Part shown: piece by piece, positions 13,801 to 26,545 of the stretch
Layout: the number at the start of each line of letters is the position of its first letter
Position numbering within the stretch: position 1 is the first letter of the stretch
Source: Oxytricha trifallax
Lineage: Eukaryota > Ciliophora > Spirotrichea > Sporadotrichida > Oxytrichidae
Assembly (NCBI GenBank): GCA_000711775.1
Contig: ARYC01000832.1
Coordinates: 1 to 64,000 of the forward strand
Direction of reading: 5' to 3'
Length of the DNA: 64,000 bases
Program-made: the position numbers and the translations under genes
Notes under the pieces: model-generated
Told to the model about the DNA's origin: nothing
The model's input: only the letters and a program-made list of their open reading frames with translations
Database searches by the model: none

Positions 13801-16800
13801 TATAATAATTAAAATATAAAGATGAGTAAAAAATTAATGTTAAAAAATAAAATTATGCAATTTATTTCTTATTTGAACTTATATCAGTTCATAGAATACT
13901 ATATTTATTGAATGATGATAGCACTCCACTCTTAGTGAAACGTCATTATTTTAGACTACTATTTGACGTGTATATTAATGACATCATAGATGTTTTTTTA
14001 CACTTTAAACATTCATTTTAAGCAGATTTCCTAATTTTTTATTTCCTTTTTTCCCTACTTTTCATAAATAAAATTTTAATATAAAACATACTTTATAATG
14101 TCTCAAGTATGGACTTAAATGCATAACAACTTTTAAAACTATTAAATAATGTCATGGATAAGGATTTATAAAAATTCGTTATGTTTATTGAGGAATATAA
14201 GCAATCAAAGACAAGCATTTAAAATGAAATTGGAAGTAAAAACAATGACAATGGTATTCATGATATATTTATGAAAAATGTGAAATATAAAATCTAATAT
14301 CTTAAATTAGTTGATAATAATTAATATCAGTTTCTTAAGAACAATAGTCATAAAAATATAAGTTTAATAAGAATCAACGCCACAACAGTCTAATTAACAT
14401 TACTTCTATATATCATAGCATATATATAAAAAAATGCATGGTAAGGACTATATCTTCTTTTTTCTGTTAAAACTTTTTGATGATGTTTCATTTACTATAA
14501 TTATATTAATTAGTAACCATAATTTAAGCATTATTTAAATTAAAAATAAAATTTAGGCTAAAATCTTGGTACTTGAAAAAAACGTTTTATCTATTTCTTA
14601 AATTATATTTTCTCAAATGAAAAACATAAATAAGATAATATTAGTAATTTTTAGAAAAAAATATCTAAACTATCAAATTCATTTAATTTTCTTAATTAAT
14701 AATCTTTTCTATTATTTAATGTATTAATTTTATTTTAAAATCGCTATTTATTTTTGTGTAACCTTCAAATAAATTAAATTATCTAATGATTGACAAATAA
14801 ATTAATTAAAATTTGATGAGCTCACTTGAAAACAATTTAAAAAAATACACACATTGGAAATTGCAAGATAAAATTTTAATTCGTTTTATTGTCTTATAAG
14901 ATATATATTTTTGTTTAAATATAACCAGTAAAATAATTTACACTTTGAAAAGATATTAAAGAATTTATAAATTTGAAGTATTTAAAACCCCATAGATCAA
15001 TTAAGACATGAGAATTGGGGTTAAGAACAATTAAATTAAGAATTAATTATTATTGGTGTATAATTATAATGTTTGAGCTAATTATTAAAACTATTGGCTC
15101 GATTAATTGTCCTTATAAAGTAATCCAATCAAAGTGTGTTAATTTGATTTTTAGCCTAATTATTTATATTATTAGCCAATTATAATTAATTTTTAATCTA
15201 ATTGTTCTTAACTTCTATCCTCGCTTCTTAATTGATCTATGGGGTTTTATTAATATGTTCTGAATAGATTAGGTTTTTAACATTGTTTAAGCAACGACAA
15301 AACAAAGCAGATGGCTTCTTGCTTTTTAAAAGTGTCAATAAATTCTTCTATATATTTATATTTATTAATAAATTATAGAGAAATTAATGAGATTTTATAT
15401 GATTTAATGCCAAGAAGATTGAGATGTCAAAAGAACATCATAAAATAATAATTTTTTTCATTTAAATTACAAATGAATATCATTTAGTTTTTTATTCAGT
15501 TTTGTTGTATATTAATTTTACTAATTTAAGCAGCTATAGATGAATTTTCCGAGAAAGCCAGACAATAGCAAGAATTAAGAAAAAACTCCAAAGACGAAAA
15601 AAAGAATAGTTCAAGAAAATCTGACTTTTAACAAAACAGAAATATTTAGAGTATCTCAGATGCTAAATCCTCAGAGGAAATATATTTACTGAATAATTAG
15701 CAAAGTTCCTAAAAATCAGGTGATATGTTAACATAAAAAAGGCAGTAACAAGAATACAATCAGAGTAGATAAAATAATAAAGGAAAGAAAGACAAGTTTC
15801 ATAAATCTTAATCTTTTAGTGGAAAGATTTATCTTATTGATTTAGAGTAAATATTTGCTAGCGATTTATTTAGTTTATATACAAACATGAGAATAATCGC
15901 TTTACTCTTTTTAATTCTAATATTTAAATTTTTATTAAGATTTTTCTATAAATTTATATTAAGCGAGGCATTTAACATCGCACTACTACCCTAAGATAAA
16001 TTTGTATTCGAGCCTAAAAATTAAATAGAGTATAATGTAGAGCTATAACAATTGGACTATGATATCGCATATAGATGCTAGCAAGATTTTATAGAGTATA
16101 CCAAGAAATTTGAATAATTTTGCTAAGTTGGAGAAATTAAAGACGAACTTAAGGATTTAATCAATAATTTAAAATCTATTGTAAGTTTTCTTATGAAATT
16201 TTAGAGTGTTAAACTCTTTGTCAGTTTTTTATTTCTTAATGGTATTTAATTATGAATTTATCTTATGAATATAGTTCGATAATGCCTTTGAAAACAACAA
16301 GACTGAAATTATGGAATTTTTTATTAATAAATTAATAGCTTCGTCGACAGTGATCACAAAATATACTTAATGAAGATCTTAAACATGATCTTATAAGAGT
16401 TTATGGAATTGTATTGTAAATAAACTAGTTTATTATTTTTTCTTCTCAAAATGAGTGTTAAGTCTGTGACCTACTGCTTGGTCTAATAAACTATTATAAT
16501 CAGCATCCATATCATGATAGATATATATATATATATATATATATTTAGTGAATCAAACAATAAGGTAACAACTTTTATAAATTACCATTTTTACTAATTA
16601 ATCTGTAGATTTAAGAGTAAATTTTGAATCTTTTAAAGAGCAATAAAAAGCAGTACAACTTGCTTGAATTTATATATTTGTAATAGACTCTTTTAATCGA
16701 TTTTTGAAGGATATTAAAGAATTCTTGAATCGAGAATTACCTTTCCAATTATATGAATAAATATCTTCAAGCGTGTTTTTACAGAAACATATAGATTTTA

Positions 16801-16980
16801 TTCACTAAGTAAAGAGCAAAGCAAGCTAATTGCTTCATTTGCTACTTCAAGCTTCTCGTCCTTGTTTATTAGACAATGTTATGAATATAAATATAATATA
16901 TTTTAACTCATTCATAGTATCTTAGAGCTTCGAGAGTCTTTTCTTATAGACGATTTTGTTCTCAATGGTTTGCGTTATAT
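7940..16980 (+). CDS. IP3-receptor-like channel A: RIH and armadillo-like region
   Basis: Many coding blocks with AT-rich inserts, collinear with locus B 28338-32560. Landmarks: 8330-8480 (IAVIDMYKNLCLSRNMKGI, the LFARMCLDRQYLAI-type motif of IP3 receptors), 8645-8750 (LAKVLFVDSD), 10905-11035 (LEIKTLRMMQHVCKLRL, like KLKIIEILQFILNVRL), 12600-12740, 12870-13130, 13640-13760 (IELLYNCAKNSTYCTLQ, like LVELLAVCTEGKN), 13890-14010 (VKRHYFRLLFDVYIND), 14110-14290, 15540-15850 (charged, Gln-rich), 15960-16180. A GT-AG intron lies near 16181-16273 at the same site as in B (GELKDLI.. / FDNAFE). Inserts include a microsatellite and a MITE. The protein part would form the cytosolic solenoid between the ligand-binding region and the channel. 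Exact MDS, intron and IES borders need comparison with macronuclear DNA. Confidence 0.65.
10822..10873. repeat. ATT/TTA microsatellite
   Basis: A near-perfect trinucleotide run of about 50 bp in an insert between two coding blocks of locus A. The coding sense is broken here, so it lies in an intron or IES. Confidence 0.85.
14984..15248. mobile_element. MITE-like element with AAAACCCC tips
   Basis: The ends are perfect inverted repeats of 22 bp (AAAACCCCATAGATCAATTAAG at 14984-15005 and its complement at 15227-15248). Weaker inverted similarity continues to about 50 bp per arm (TTAAGAACAATTA on both). The interior has no reading frame. The tips resemble half of the telomeric C4A4 tips of TBE elements, which may mean a TBE-mobilised non-autonomous element. 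It lies in a non-coding insert of locus A and has no counterpart in locus B. Confidence 0.75.
16516..16546. repeat. TA microsatellite
   Basis: A run of about 15 TA units in a non-coding insert of locus A. Confidence 0.8.
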
Positions 16981-17039
16981 ATTCATAAATATCATATAGT
17001 TTTAAGTTTATAATTAATCTTATTTATTATTAAGAACTT

Positions 17040-18179
17040 AAATGTAATACCTAAGACTGTCAGTGGTGTCAATTTTTTATTTATAATAATAAAATAGAAA
17101 AATTATTATATTTTTACTGTCAAAGAGTTTGAAGATAAAGAAGTAAGTTTAGAGAGTGAAGAAAATTAAATAAATGGCAATTCATAGTTTATGAAATGTC
17201 TGTTCCGCATTGAAACTGCTTAAGAGTGTGAATATAGCATGATTCATTAGAAGTTGGAGTCTGAATTACCATGATATTATTTTTCTTATAGTTCAATAAA
17301 TTAATGCTAGTCTATCAATTTACCTTTTTGAGGTAACATAGAATTAGACCTATGAATTTTGTTTATTTAGAGACAAGAAATAACGAGTATGAGCTGAATA
17401 TGAATCTTGGTAAAATACATATTAAAGTTATTATACATATGGTTTACTTTGAGACCCTCCTAGAAAATCAGAGAGCAAGGTCAAGCAGTTTCTTATCAAG
17501 ACAATTTTTACATTTAAAATTTCGACTATGATCACCAACTAGACAAATACCAATTCTATGTGCATGTCTCATATGAATTGTATATTACGAGTACATATAG
17601 CATAATTATAAGCCATCAAGATTTAAAGCAAAGTTATTTACTGATTTGAGCAGTTAAGAAGAAGATGAAGAAGCTATAAATTCAGGGGATACTATTAGGT
17701 TATTGCATAAAGAGCTAGATGGGTTTCTTACCATTATTGCATAATTAATTAATAAAATACATTGTATTTTTATGTTAAAAATTGAAGTTATTCTATATTT
17801 TAGTAAATCGATTTCAGGGGAAAAAATATTCCCTAATAATGACAAAGATGTAAAAGATTACTCAGAAGCTTTTCCAGATTTTCTATAAGATGAAATAAAC
17901 TAATTATTTCGAATTAAATAAGACAAAACTGCATCTTAGGAAGAGGGTTTAGGGTATAAATCCTAAAATGAAAATCCATTAAAATATTAAATTTTTGTGG
18001 AAAGAGACTAGACTTAGTTGTAAGAAACTAATACTCATTGGGAAATCTAAAAAATTAAGCCATTTTCGGGTGGATCTAGTAATTAAATTTTTAATTTTAT
18101 AACAATAAATATAGTTTTATGGGATGATTGCTATAGAATTAAGCATATTGGAAGTGGGAGATTTCTAGCTACCTCTCAA
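17040..18179 (+). CDS. IP3-receptor-like channel A: N-terminal trefoil and MIR start
   Basis: Coding blocks about 17120-17280 (FMKCLFRIETAQECEYS, like RDCLFKICPMNRYSAQ of IP3 receptors), 17465-17640 (VSYQDNFYIQNF), 17650-17740 (SGDTIRLLHKELDGFLT, like GGDVVRLFHAEQEKFLT) and 17800-18067 (HWEIQKIKPFSGGSS). A GT-AG intron follows (about 18078-18114), then VLWDDCYRIKHIGSGRFLATSQ (like WNSLFRFKHLATGHYLAAE). This is the ligand-binding suppressor/MIR portion of the family, so it is the N-terminal part of the protein although it lies 3' of the RIH part in the DNA. The initiating ATG could not be assigned. The block ends at TCTCAA (18174-18179). Confidence 0.75.
18174..18179 (+). repeat. Candidate pointer TCTCAA (partner 5487-5492)
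   Basis: Six identical bases at the end of the N-terminal block and at the start of the block at 5487; joining preserves frame and the MIR alignment. Confidence 0.6.
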
Positions 18180-18253
18180 ATGGCATGAAAAAATATTATT
18201 AAATATTGAAAAAGTGATATGTAGAGGTTTTTCCAAGTTATTCTATTAAATTA

Positions 18254-18413
18254 AGACTCTTCTTTATTTTTTGATTTATCATCTATAATTGGCTGAGTTT
18301 TTTTCTTATCGAAGGGCTTCTCTCTCTAAATGGGACTTACAGTCTTGTAGTAGATCAACTCAATAAGCTTGATTAAGATGTGTAGAACACCTTGATCAGC
18401 TAAGTAATTTTAA
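18254..18413 (-). CDS. IP3-receptor-like channel A: inverted RIH MDS
   Basis: A 160-bp minus-strand block encoding LADQGVLHILIKLIELIYYK and then a charged stretch. It aligns with LMREQNILKQIFKLL of the IP3-receptor RIH domain. It carries a 13-bp pointer at its 5' end (18401-18413) and a 16-bp pointer at its 3' end (18254-18269), whose partners at 7889-7901 and 7940-7955 bracket a 38-bp gap in the plus-strand RIH block. This is direct evidence for scrambling with inversion. The matching inverted piece of locus B is 33846-34499. Confidence 0.9.
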
Positions 18414-18479
18414 CATACATTCCAATAAAATTCAGACAAAAATATATAATTAAAATTTTTTTCTCTATATTTAGTCTTC

Positions 18480-18910
18480 TAATTGTTTAGACCATGCTAA
18501 GTATTGCTTAAAAGTCATTTTTATAAATAAACTAATATTATAAATAAAATAATCTAAAATATATAGGTTATTGAAAAAAGCTTCATAAAAGATCATTTCA
18601 ATTTCTACAGAAATAATAAGTATTAACTATAAATTAAAAAATATTTAAGGATCTTTTTCTTAACTTTTAGCATCTATGCAAAGATTTTAATTTTCTTTAT
18701 AACAAAACAATAAAGTTTTCATTATAATATAAAATAAAGTGTTTAATTCCAAAGTACTTTGTGTTTTATCAGTATCGTTTTGCATGATGTTAATGGAAAT
18801 ATCATGACTATTAATGGGATTATTATTATCAATAAACCTCATTGTAGGATCACCTTTTCCCAATTGCAAATTGCTTGCTAGATATATTCTGTTCCATTCT
18901 CTCTGAGCTA
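18480..18910 (-). other. Possible minus-strand coding block of locus A, unassigned
   Basis: In the minus direction a frame reads LGKGDPTMRFIDNNNPINSHD. It sits where locus B has another minus-strand block (34500-34740), but the two could not be aligned convincingly. It may be an inverted MDS or non-coding. Confidence 0.3.
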
Positions 18911-18989
18911 TATAGAAACATTATTTCTTTCTCAAATATTAAACTAGCTTATAAAAAGCAATGTAAATAATTCAAACATAGTGACATAA

Positions 18990-21900
18990 TTTGACGATGT
19001 GTTTTTCAGTCAACTCAAGCGCCATGAAACGAAAATTATCTCTAAGATATTTGCAGAAACTTATAAAAGGGCTTAATACATCTTAAGCGATGGGGCATTT
19101 TAGTAAAATAAGTCAGACGAGTCCAAACCATATCTTTAACAAAACATAAGCTCAATGGACTAGAAATAAAATTTATTTAAGCATGAATCTGCTCTCGCTC
19201 ATATTTATAGAATTTATAGATAAATGGGTTTAATAAATAAAGATTTAAAAAAAATTAAACCAAACTTTGATATAAAACAAAAAAACTAAGTATTAAATTA
19301 TAAACTTTACAACCCCTTCTCTTAATTTATTAAGTTTTAGCAGTATGAAGGCAAAATATAAAAATGGGCGTCTATGTTGGACACAATTTCATGGAAAAAC
19401 GAAGACGATGAAACCATAGCACATCAGATATTATTCATGAAAGTTATAAGCATGATGTGCGTTGACCCTGACAATCATGGAAACTATAAGTACTAGTTAG
19501 AGGCTATTCATTGTCTGTTTGAATAGCAACCTGTTAACTCACTTAAAATTAATACTAATAAATCCCCATAAATTAAAGAGTATTGGATATTTATAATGAG
19601 TTTTAATATATATATGGGTTATAATTAGATAATTTAAGAGAAAAGAATTCAATTTATAATTTAAATAAATTTAGTAAAATTGCTATTTAAATTTTTAGAT
19701 TCTTATTGTATTTTGCTTAAAATATCTAACCTTAATAAAGAATTAATATCTCCAAATAATGGAATAATATACGTTCAAGGGGTTTTATCAGTATTAATGG
19801 CGGAAAGATGTAAGATTTTAAATATTTTTAATTTAGTTTTTTCATAATAAAATCTCATTTAAAATCACACATTAATATTATGAATTATTTGTAATCTTTA
19901 GGAATAATATATACTCATTATATATAAATAAATATATTTGAAAGATTAGTAGAAAGTTGAAAATATTCCAATGAAAATTGAATATGTCAAAGCTAAATAG
20001 ATTGTCAAAGTTATGTTTTATGTAAAGGGATCAATTAAACCAATTTATAAAAATTCAATTAAAATTTATAGAAGTTATTTTTAGTTTAGCAACCTCCTTC
20101 AAATATTAATAAAAATCAGAATAATAAAGATTCAATATTTTATTATAAAACAATATTTATTTAGCAAACTCAAGCGTTTTATATTATTAAAGTCTATTTA
20201 CAGTTATAAATGAGACTGCGAATTTATGAGGAATTTAAACTGTAGACTTCAAATTTTTTATAATTAATGAATAAAATATTTAATTTTATTTTAATTTTTT
20301 ATTTAATTGTCTAAAAGGATATTAGATTAAACCTCTCTAGGATACATATTATTCAAATGATAACTAGTCTTAATTTTGAATAAAATTGCTTGAAAATTAA
20401 GATTCATAATATAATTGCAAGATAAAACTAAAATCATTTAAAAACTCATTGAATGTTCAGAATATATAATATTTCTGAAATTTTATAAATATTTCTTGCT
20501 TTTTATGGCAGACTTCTTCACTAATGCCAAGAATATGATATTTTTGCAAAATAATTTAAGATTTCTTTTTATGGTCAAAAGAACTTACTTAGATTTTTAT
20601 GATTTAATTAAAATATACATTAATCAAATAAATGTTAAATATACTTCACTTAAAAAATAAAAATAACATTATATAATAGATTTCTCTTAAGTACAAAACA
20701 TTTATCGATGATTTAGAGCCTCCTCCAAAAGACCAGAAACCCTTCATCTTAGACTTTTAAAATTATGCAATTATCTTTATTTTGTTTAAAATATTTGCAA
20801 AAATTTTCATATTTATTTAGACGAGTTTATAAAAATTATAGAGGAAGTGTACTTAACTAAAAAGAAAAAATTGATAGAAAATAATCCCGAATATGAATTT
20901 CTAGAATAAAAGATTATTAAAGATTTTTCTGAATAAACAAGGTATACCTAATTGAGACAACAATAATCAATAATTATAAATTTATATTTTTGATTTCTAT
21001 TATTATAATTATTTATTATATTATAATTATTATATTTAAACATAAAAAAAGACAAGAAAGATTAGTTCTATAACCAGAAACTAGATAATTACAGTAACTT
21101 TTAAAAGATCTTACTAACTTGAAAAACATTATCTCAAAATAACATGAATTTTATAAAATAATATTATAATGAATGATTTATTGCACTAAAAATTAAAACA
21201 AAAGAATTTTTGTTTTAATTATTCTTACATTTTAATAAATAAAAATAAGTGAGATCATCAATTCCAAACGTGAAAGTAGTGAACTTAAATAGGAAATTCA
21301 TTATCACAGCTCAGTAGCCATACCTTGATGATGAGTAATTCACTCATGACAGCTTCTTAAAAGAAGAGGATCAAACTATAATTATTCATAGATAGCAAGT
21401 TGCATAATCAAATATATTATTAGCATGATTATTTATAAATTTAGTAATTTTAGACATTAGTATTTAGTAATTTCCAAAATAATGATCTACAAATCTATTA
21501 TAAATTTATTGCAGAAAGAGTAATCAATAAAGTGAGAGAATACTTATCTCATTAAAACATGAAAATAGATCAGGCTTTGGCTTAGGTTAAGAAATAATTG
21601 AAGGAAGACAGACATAGCAGTAAAAAGCGCAAATATACATTCTTGAAGCATCAAACAAGTGACTTGAGTAATATGGGCAGCGACCGAGAATTCGAAAGCG
21701 ATTACGATCCAGAGGAGGAACCTAATAATGAGTGTTTATTTAATAAATTATTTGTGTATAAAAATATTAAATTTTATCAAAATATCTTGAAATATTTTAT
21801 ACTCATTAAAAATATGCCAAAATTATAATATGATAATAAATGAGGATATCCCAAATAAGCTTCTATAGTAAAGCAATATTCAAAACTCAGAACAAATTGT

Positions 21901-22118
21901 GAATAAAGATAATTCTAAGGATAATAAATTTGTCAATAAAAAGGTTCTTACTGAGCTCATTAGAATTATAGGTTAAAATGAGTTCCATTTTTAAGAAATT
22001 TAAGCAGCAATTGCAATTTGATGAATTACTGTTAATAATTAAAAAAAATTAAAATTCATTCATTTTTATATTTTTTAACAAGACTGAAATTATCAAAAAC
22101 TTCATTCAAAACATGATT
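18990..22118 (+). CDS. IP3-receptor-like channel A: region before the channel
   Basis: Coding blocks about 19010-19180 (HETKIISKIFAETYKRAQYI), 19340-19560 (WASMLDTISWKNEDDETIAHQ, VISMMCVDPDNHG), 20505-20760, 20815-20945, 21240-21420 (charged), 21510-21730 (ERVINKVREYLSHQNMKIDQA) and 22080-22118 (TEIIKNFIQNMI). Most match locus B 34870-36940 in the same order, for example VKIVSKIFKETFKRATYI, WAEMIETVSYMDERD and TETIKEYVENMI. In protein order this comes after the armadillo region and joins the minus-strand C-terminal part through TGATT (22114-22118 to 4483-4487). Homology to named families is weak here; assignment rests on the paralogue and on position. Confidence 0.6.
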
Positions 22119-22326
22119 AATAGCTTAATATTTATATTTTTTAATGGAATCTAAGCAAGATGAAACGCAAACCATTAATAAATGAAATTATCTAACATTC
22201 ATTATGAATATTAATTTTTAAGATATATAATACTTTTCTTTAATTTATTTCTAGAAATTTATTAAATCAAAATTTAAAAATATTAAAATTAGCTTAATAA
22301 TCTCAACATAATTTATACTTTTGCTT
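22119..22326. other. Spacer between loci A and B
   Basis: About 200 AT-rich bases between the last block of A and the stop codon of B. No feature seen. Confidence 0.5.
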
Positions 22327-25300
22327 TCAATGTTACTATTAATAATTGTTGCCAGTTGTTCCATCTTCAAACAAAGTGCATCTATTAATCGGGAAGAAAA
22401 TTGTGCCCTTATTTTAAATCTAATTTTTAACATATCTCTCCACCCCTGAACACTCACTTTCTTCCTTGTGTTGTAAGTACAGCATAAAATATAGGTATGA
22501 GTAAATATTGTGTTCTCTTAATATGTGCATTTTGAATGATTTATTTCTATAGAAGAATTGTAATGAAAAATATGGGACAAATATTTGCTTACCTTTTTTC
22601 AAAGTCAGATTTTGTAAGCCCACAGATGAAACACTTATCTCTCATATCCGAATTTAAAAGTTTATTTTGATCTCTGAGTTCTGCAAAAGCATCTATGATA
22701 ATTCCCAACACTAAGTTCAAGAGCAAAATAATAATAATTAGGAAAAATGTTATGTCGAAGAACCATCTACCCCAATATAGTTTATCTCTATCGTTGAGTT
22801 ATAATTATAAAGATAAAATTTGAAATTAATTAATCAATAATGATACTCTAAGGTGTCTCCGATTCCCCCGCTTGCTCTTAAACCATTATTAAGTGTAGTG
22901 GTAAAGCACATTATCAAAGATTCACAATAGCTTTGTATATAACATTCTATTAATAATCTAAAATTATTTTTAAGCCATTAAACATCGGATTTTCTTAATC
23001 AGTTGCAGATTCATCATAGAAATCGTCTCTAAACGCTTAAATCGCAATAATTGCATAAATGTACACAAACACCACAACAAGCAAGAATGTATATACGATT
23101 TATTTCCAATTCACCAGAAGACTTTGAATTACTTTCGTTAAGATAGGTACTTTGATAATGATTTCCAATAACAAAAAGCTAAAAATTGGGAAGTAAAATA
23201 ATCCCACTATTGAGAGAATCATGTGCACGAAATAATACTGCTGTTTTATGTCCATTAATAAACCCAGATAAAAAGTATGGAAGATATATTTCAAGGAATC
23301 AAGAAATTCTTTGCCGTAATTTACTCTTGTCTGTAAGGTAGATTTATTTTCTGGTTTTAGAGATATTTACTGTTGATCCTAATCAAAATAATTAAAAATA
23401 CCTACAAATATTTTTAATATTTTGATCTGGATCTTTTTATGGCTCGAGAGATTTTGAGAAACCGATAGTGCCTTTAAAATCAGTCAGAGAAATTGATCTT
23501 AGGTTTTTCAGGGATTCTTAGTATTTTTAGTAAAAAACACCATGAAACCTTTGGAAATATGATATCATTATAGATATTGCTAAAACCATCTGAACAATCA
23601 ATAACCTATAATCTTTAAAAAATTTTGGTCACTAATCTTATTTTCTAATTTTTATGATAAATTATAATTAAATGGCCAAGACCTCTATTAATTCTGAAAT
23701 GGTTTTACTTGAAACTTCTACATTATGATTTGATATATTAACTTTGTAGAATATTAGCATCATTATATTGATTGCAATTATTATCCAATATGAAATATCT
23801 GAGAATTTAGTCCATTAAAGACTGATCCATATTAGTACAATTTGAAATTTTTTAATAGAATTATATATAAAAAAAGAAATTGCAATTATATGGAAGACCT
23901 CTTTGCTAATCTTTATAAACTTTTCATTTCAGCTTCTACTAGAGGTATCTTATGATAGATTTAATCTAGCTTCTCAATTTAATTGCTTCTAAAACCCCTT
24001 AATGAGAGATCTTTTCTAGTCTAATCAGATATATAACTGCAAAAAGATGGAACTTGGAACATAACTTTTGAGAGCTGTCCATTGCTAAAGTTTGAAATTA
24101 AAACAATAAATTTATCTTACAAATTTACTTCGACATTGGAGACATTTGAAATGTAGAATCGAATAGCTGTATCAAGTTTAAATTGTTCAAAAGAATAGAC
24201 AGGTTCAAGTTTATATTAGCTCTTCATGCTTAACTTTAAATTCTTAATTTCTTCATGCTCTTTTATAAGTTTCTTAGCTTATCTATCACCAACATAGTTT
24301 TTGTTCAAAGCCCCATTCCCATCTGATGTTAATAGCTCGTCATTTTAATCCACATCCCCAAGCGTACCTGAAATCATGACCTTATTTTATCTCAATCTGT
24401 TTTACTTCCTACAGCATGTGAAACAAGTACAGAATATTAAAAGGTGTAAAATTCTTGTTAGAAATCCTTATTCAGAGCTGCTTCTGAGACAACAATACCT
24501 GCGACATTTACCTTCTTTCTTTTTACCAAATCTAGTTAACAGAAAATTTACTTAAGTTAATAATGCATGTTTTATATTTTGAAGGTTCTAAAAGAGCCAT
24601 CTATTGAAGTAAATCTTCAGCTTTTTATCTTCTATCAGCTTCAAGTTTTTACTTATCCTCTTCAATTCTTTAAGAATTATTGCTCTTTGATACATAGGAT
24701 TTTCTTTTAAGCTTGAGCATGTATATGTCCTTGAATTCATGATAAAAATCATCATTTTTCATGTCAAAGTCACAACCTTTAATTTCTAAGCTATCCGGAA
24801 GAATTTCGTAGAACTTAAGGAAGAAGTTGAAAATGTTAAAACCTGCTTATATTATCTATTCATCATAATATATTAGATGCCCATACTGGCAGTACTCATC
24901 TTTTTCACATGTATTCCCTCTTACAATACCGTGCTTTAAGTAATGTCTACATTTCTATATCAATGAGTTAAATATGTCATATATTTTCTTACCAAATCTG
25001 CCATATACACATGCAATTTTTTATCATCCCCGCCTATTTTAAATTGAAAAATCTCCACCATTTTGCTCTTTAAAACACTCATTTTAACTTCTTAAGTAAT
25101 TTCTTTGAGCTAATCTCTCTAAAACTGTTCACTACTTGATTCTATCATTGCAGTAAGCAACCTTGAGCTTTGAAGTATCAAGATTAGCTTGGACTTTTAT
25201 TCCGTGGTATTTGCTGAATAATAGCCTAGATCTTAGCTGAAAAAGTAATTGATACTTCTGCAAAAATTCTTCCAAAAACCCAAAAGCTTTTAATTTTAAG

Positions 25301-26545
25301 GACATGGGCCATTTAGAAGACTGATCAGAGAAATGAAAATTTGTTCAACATGCTCAAATACCTAAATTAAAAAAATATAAATAAGTTTATGGTTACTATG
25401 AAGTCTTGGAAAACAAGCTTGTTCAATCTTAAAGTAAACTTAATGAGCATATTTGCTATTTCTGCAAGTATGTTAATGCTTGAAATATAGTCAGATCCTT
25501 AAATTGCTTATTATTATCGTAATGTCATTTGCATGTATTATAGAAATTTAAACAAGCTTTATAGTAATATAGAGAATCTTACACAGTTTATATTTATCAA
25601 TATTGCTCATATTCTAGGTCTTAATTTCTAATATAATTCTAAAACCCTTTATGCGAATTATTACAAAGCATTTAAACCAGCTTCAACAAATGCATTAATT
25701 CATTAGTCATAGATTACTTTTAAAGTTTTTCCAACTCACTCTCCAAGTCAAATCGTTAACTCATGTAGAATGGCTGTTAATTAATGTTAGTCAATACTAC
25801 TTCGTTTTATTATGGATTCCCAAGATTTCCATATTTTTACATCTATTTTGGTAAAGTTTTTATACCGGGCTTTTTCTTTTCCATCTCTTCACCAACAGTT
25901 TACTAAATGAGTTTTATCTCTGATTCTTTGATTAATTTCTCTGAGCTCAACTGGAGTCTATTTTAAATATACTCGAAGAACATATAGTGCTGTTGACTAT
26001 AATTAACATACGAATTTAATAGAATTTCAAGTTAAAATATGATTTAAATTTAAGTTATGATCCATGAACAATCTAGCCTTAAGTCTACTAGGCTCATGAC
26101 TTGCATTAATTTCTAGAACTGCCATATCACCAGAATCTTCAATTTCTAAACATATGCACACATTACAATTTTGCTATTTTGTCATTGATAATAGTGAAAA
26201 GTATGAATTATCATTAAGCCCAGAGAGATTCAAGCCAACACATCCATGTTCAGGTGTTATTTTATTTTAATTTAGAGTCAAATATTGTTAACTGAATAAA
26301 TGCTTAAATTATATTTTCTAGCCGTATGACATCTTCTGGCCTAAGTTCATTTTAATCTCATAAATATAAAACGATATATAACATGAATTACTAAAGAAAT
26401 CACTATTCTCTTCAGTTAAGAACTTTTGATTCTCTTTAATTTTGGTTTTCGCTTCTTCAATTTTTTCGATTAGTGGCTCTTTTTCTTCCTCTTCAGCATC
26501 ATCCAAATCTCTTTCTAATTCGACTAACTCATGTCAATTTTATAA
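22327..26545 (-). CDS. IP3-receptor-like channel B: RIH-associated part, six-TM channel and C terminus
   Basis: The C-terminal part of an intracellular Ca2+-release channel, read on the minus strand. It starts with an acidic stretch (ELVELERDLDDAEEEEKEPL, 26510-26450), continues through TPEHGCVGLNLSG, and then hydrophobic segments from about 23820 (SDISYWIIIAINIMMLIFY). The pore reads GLRASGGIGDTLEYHY (about 22895-22840), matching GLRSGGGVGD of IP3 receptors. After S6 (NLVLGIIIDAFAELRDQN) comes DKCFICGLTKSDFEK with HILREHN, the C-x2-C...H-x4-H zinc motif placed as in IP3 receptors, and a TGA stop at 22327-22329. A GT-AG intron is clear at 22547-22592. It acts in the membrane of an internal Ca2+ store. 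Introns and IESs upstream are only partly resolved. Confidence 0.85.
22547..22592 (-). other. GT-AG intron in channel B
   Basis: The 46-base intron (GTAAGC...CTATAG in coding sense) separates CFICGLTKSDFEK from RNKSFKMHILREHN; removing it joins the two halves of the zinc motif as in IP3 receptors. Confidence 0.8.
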
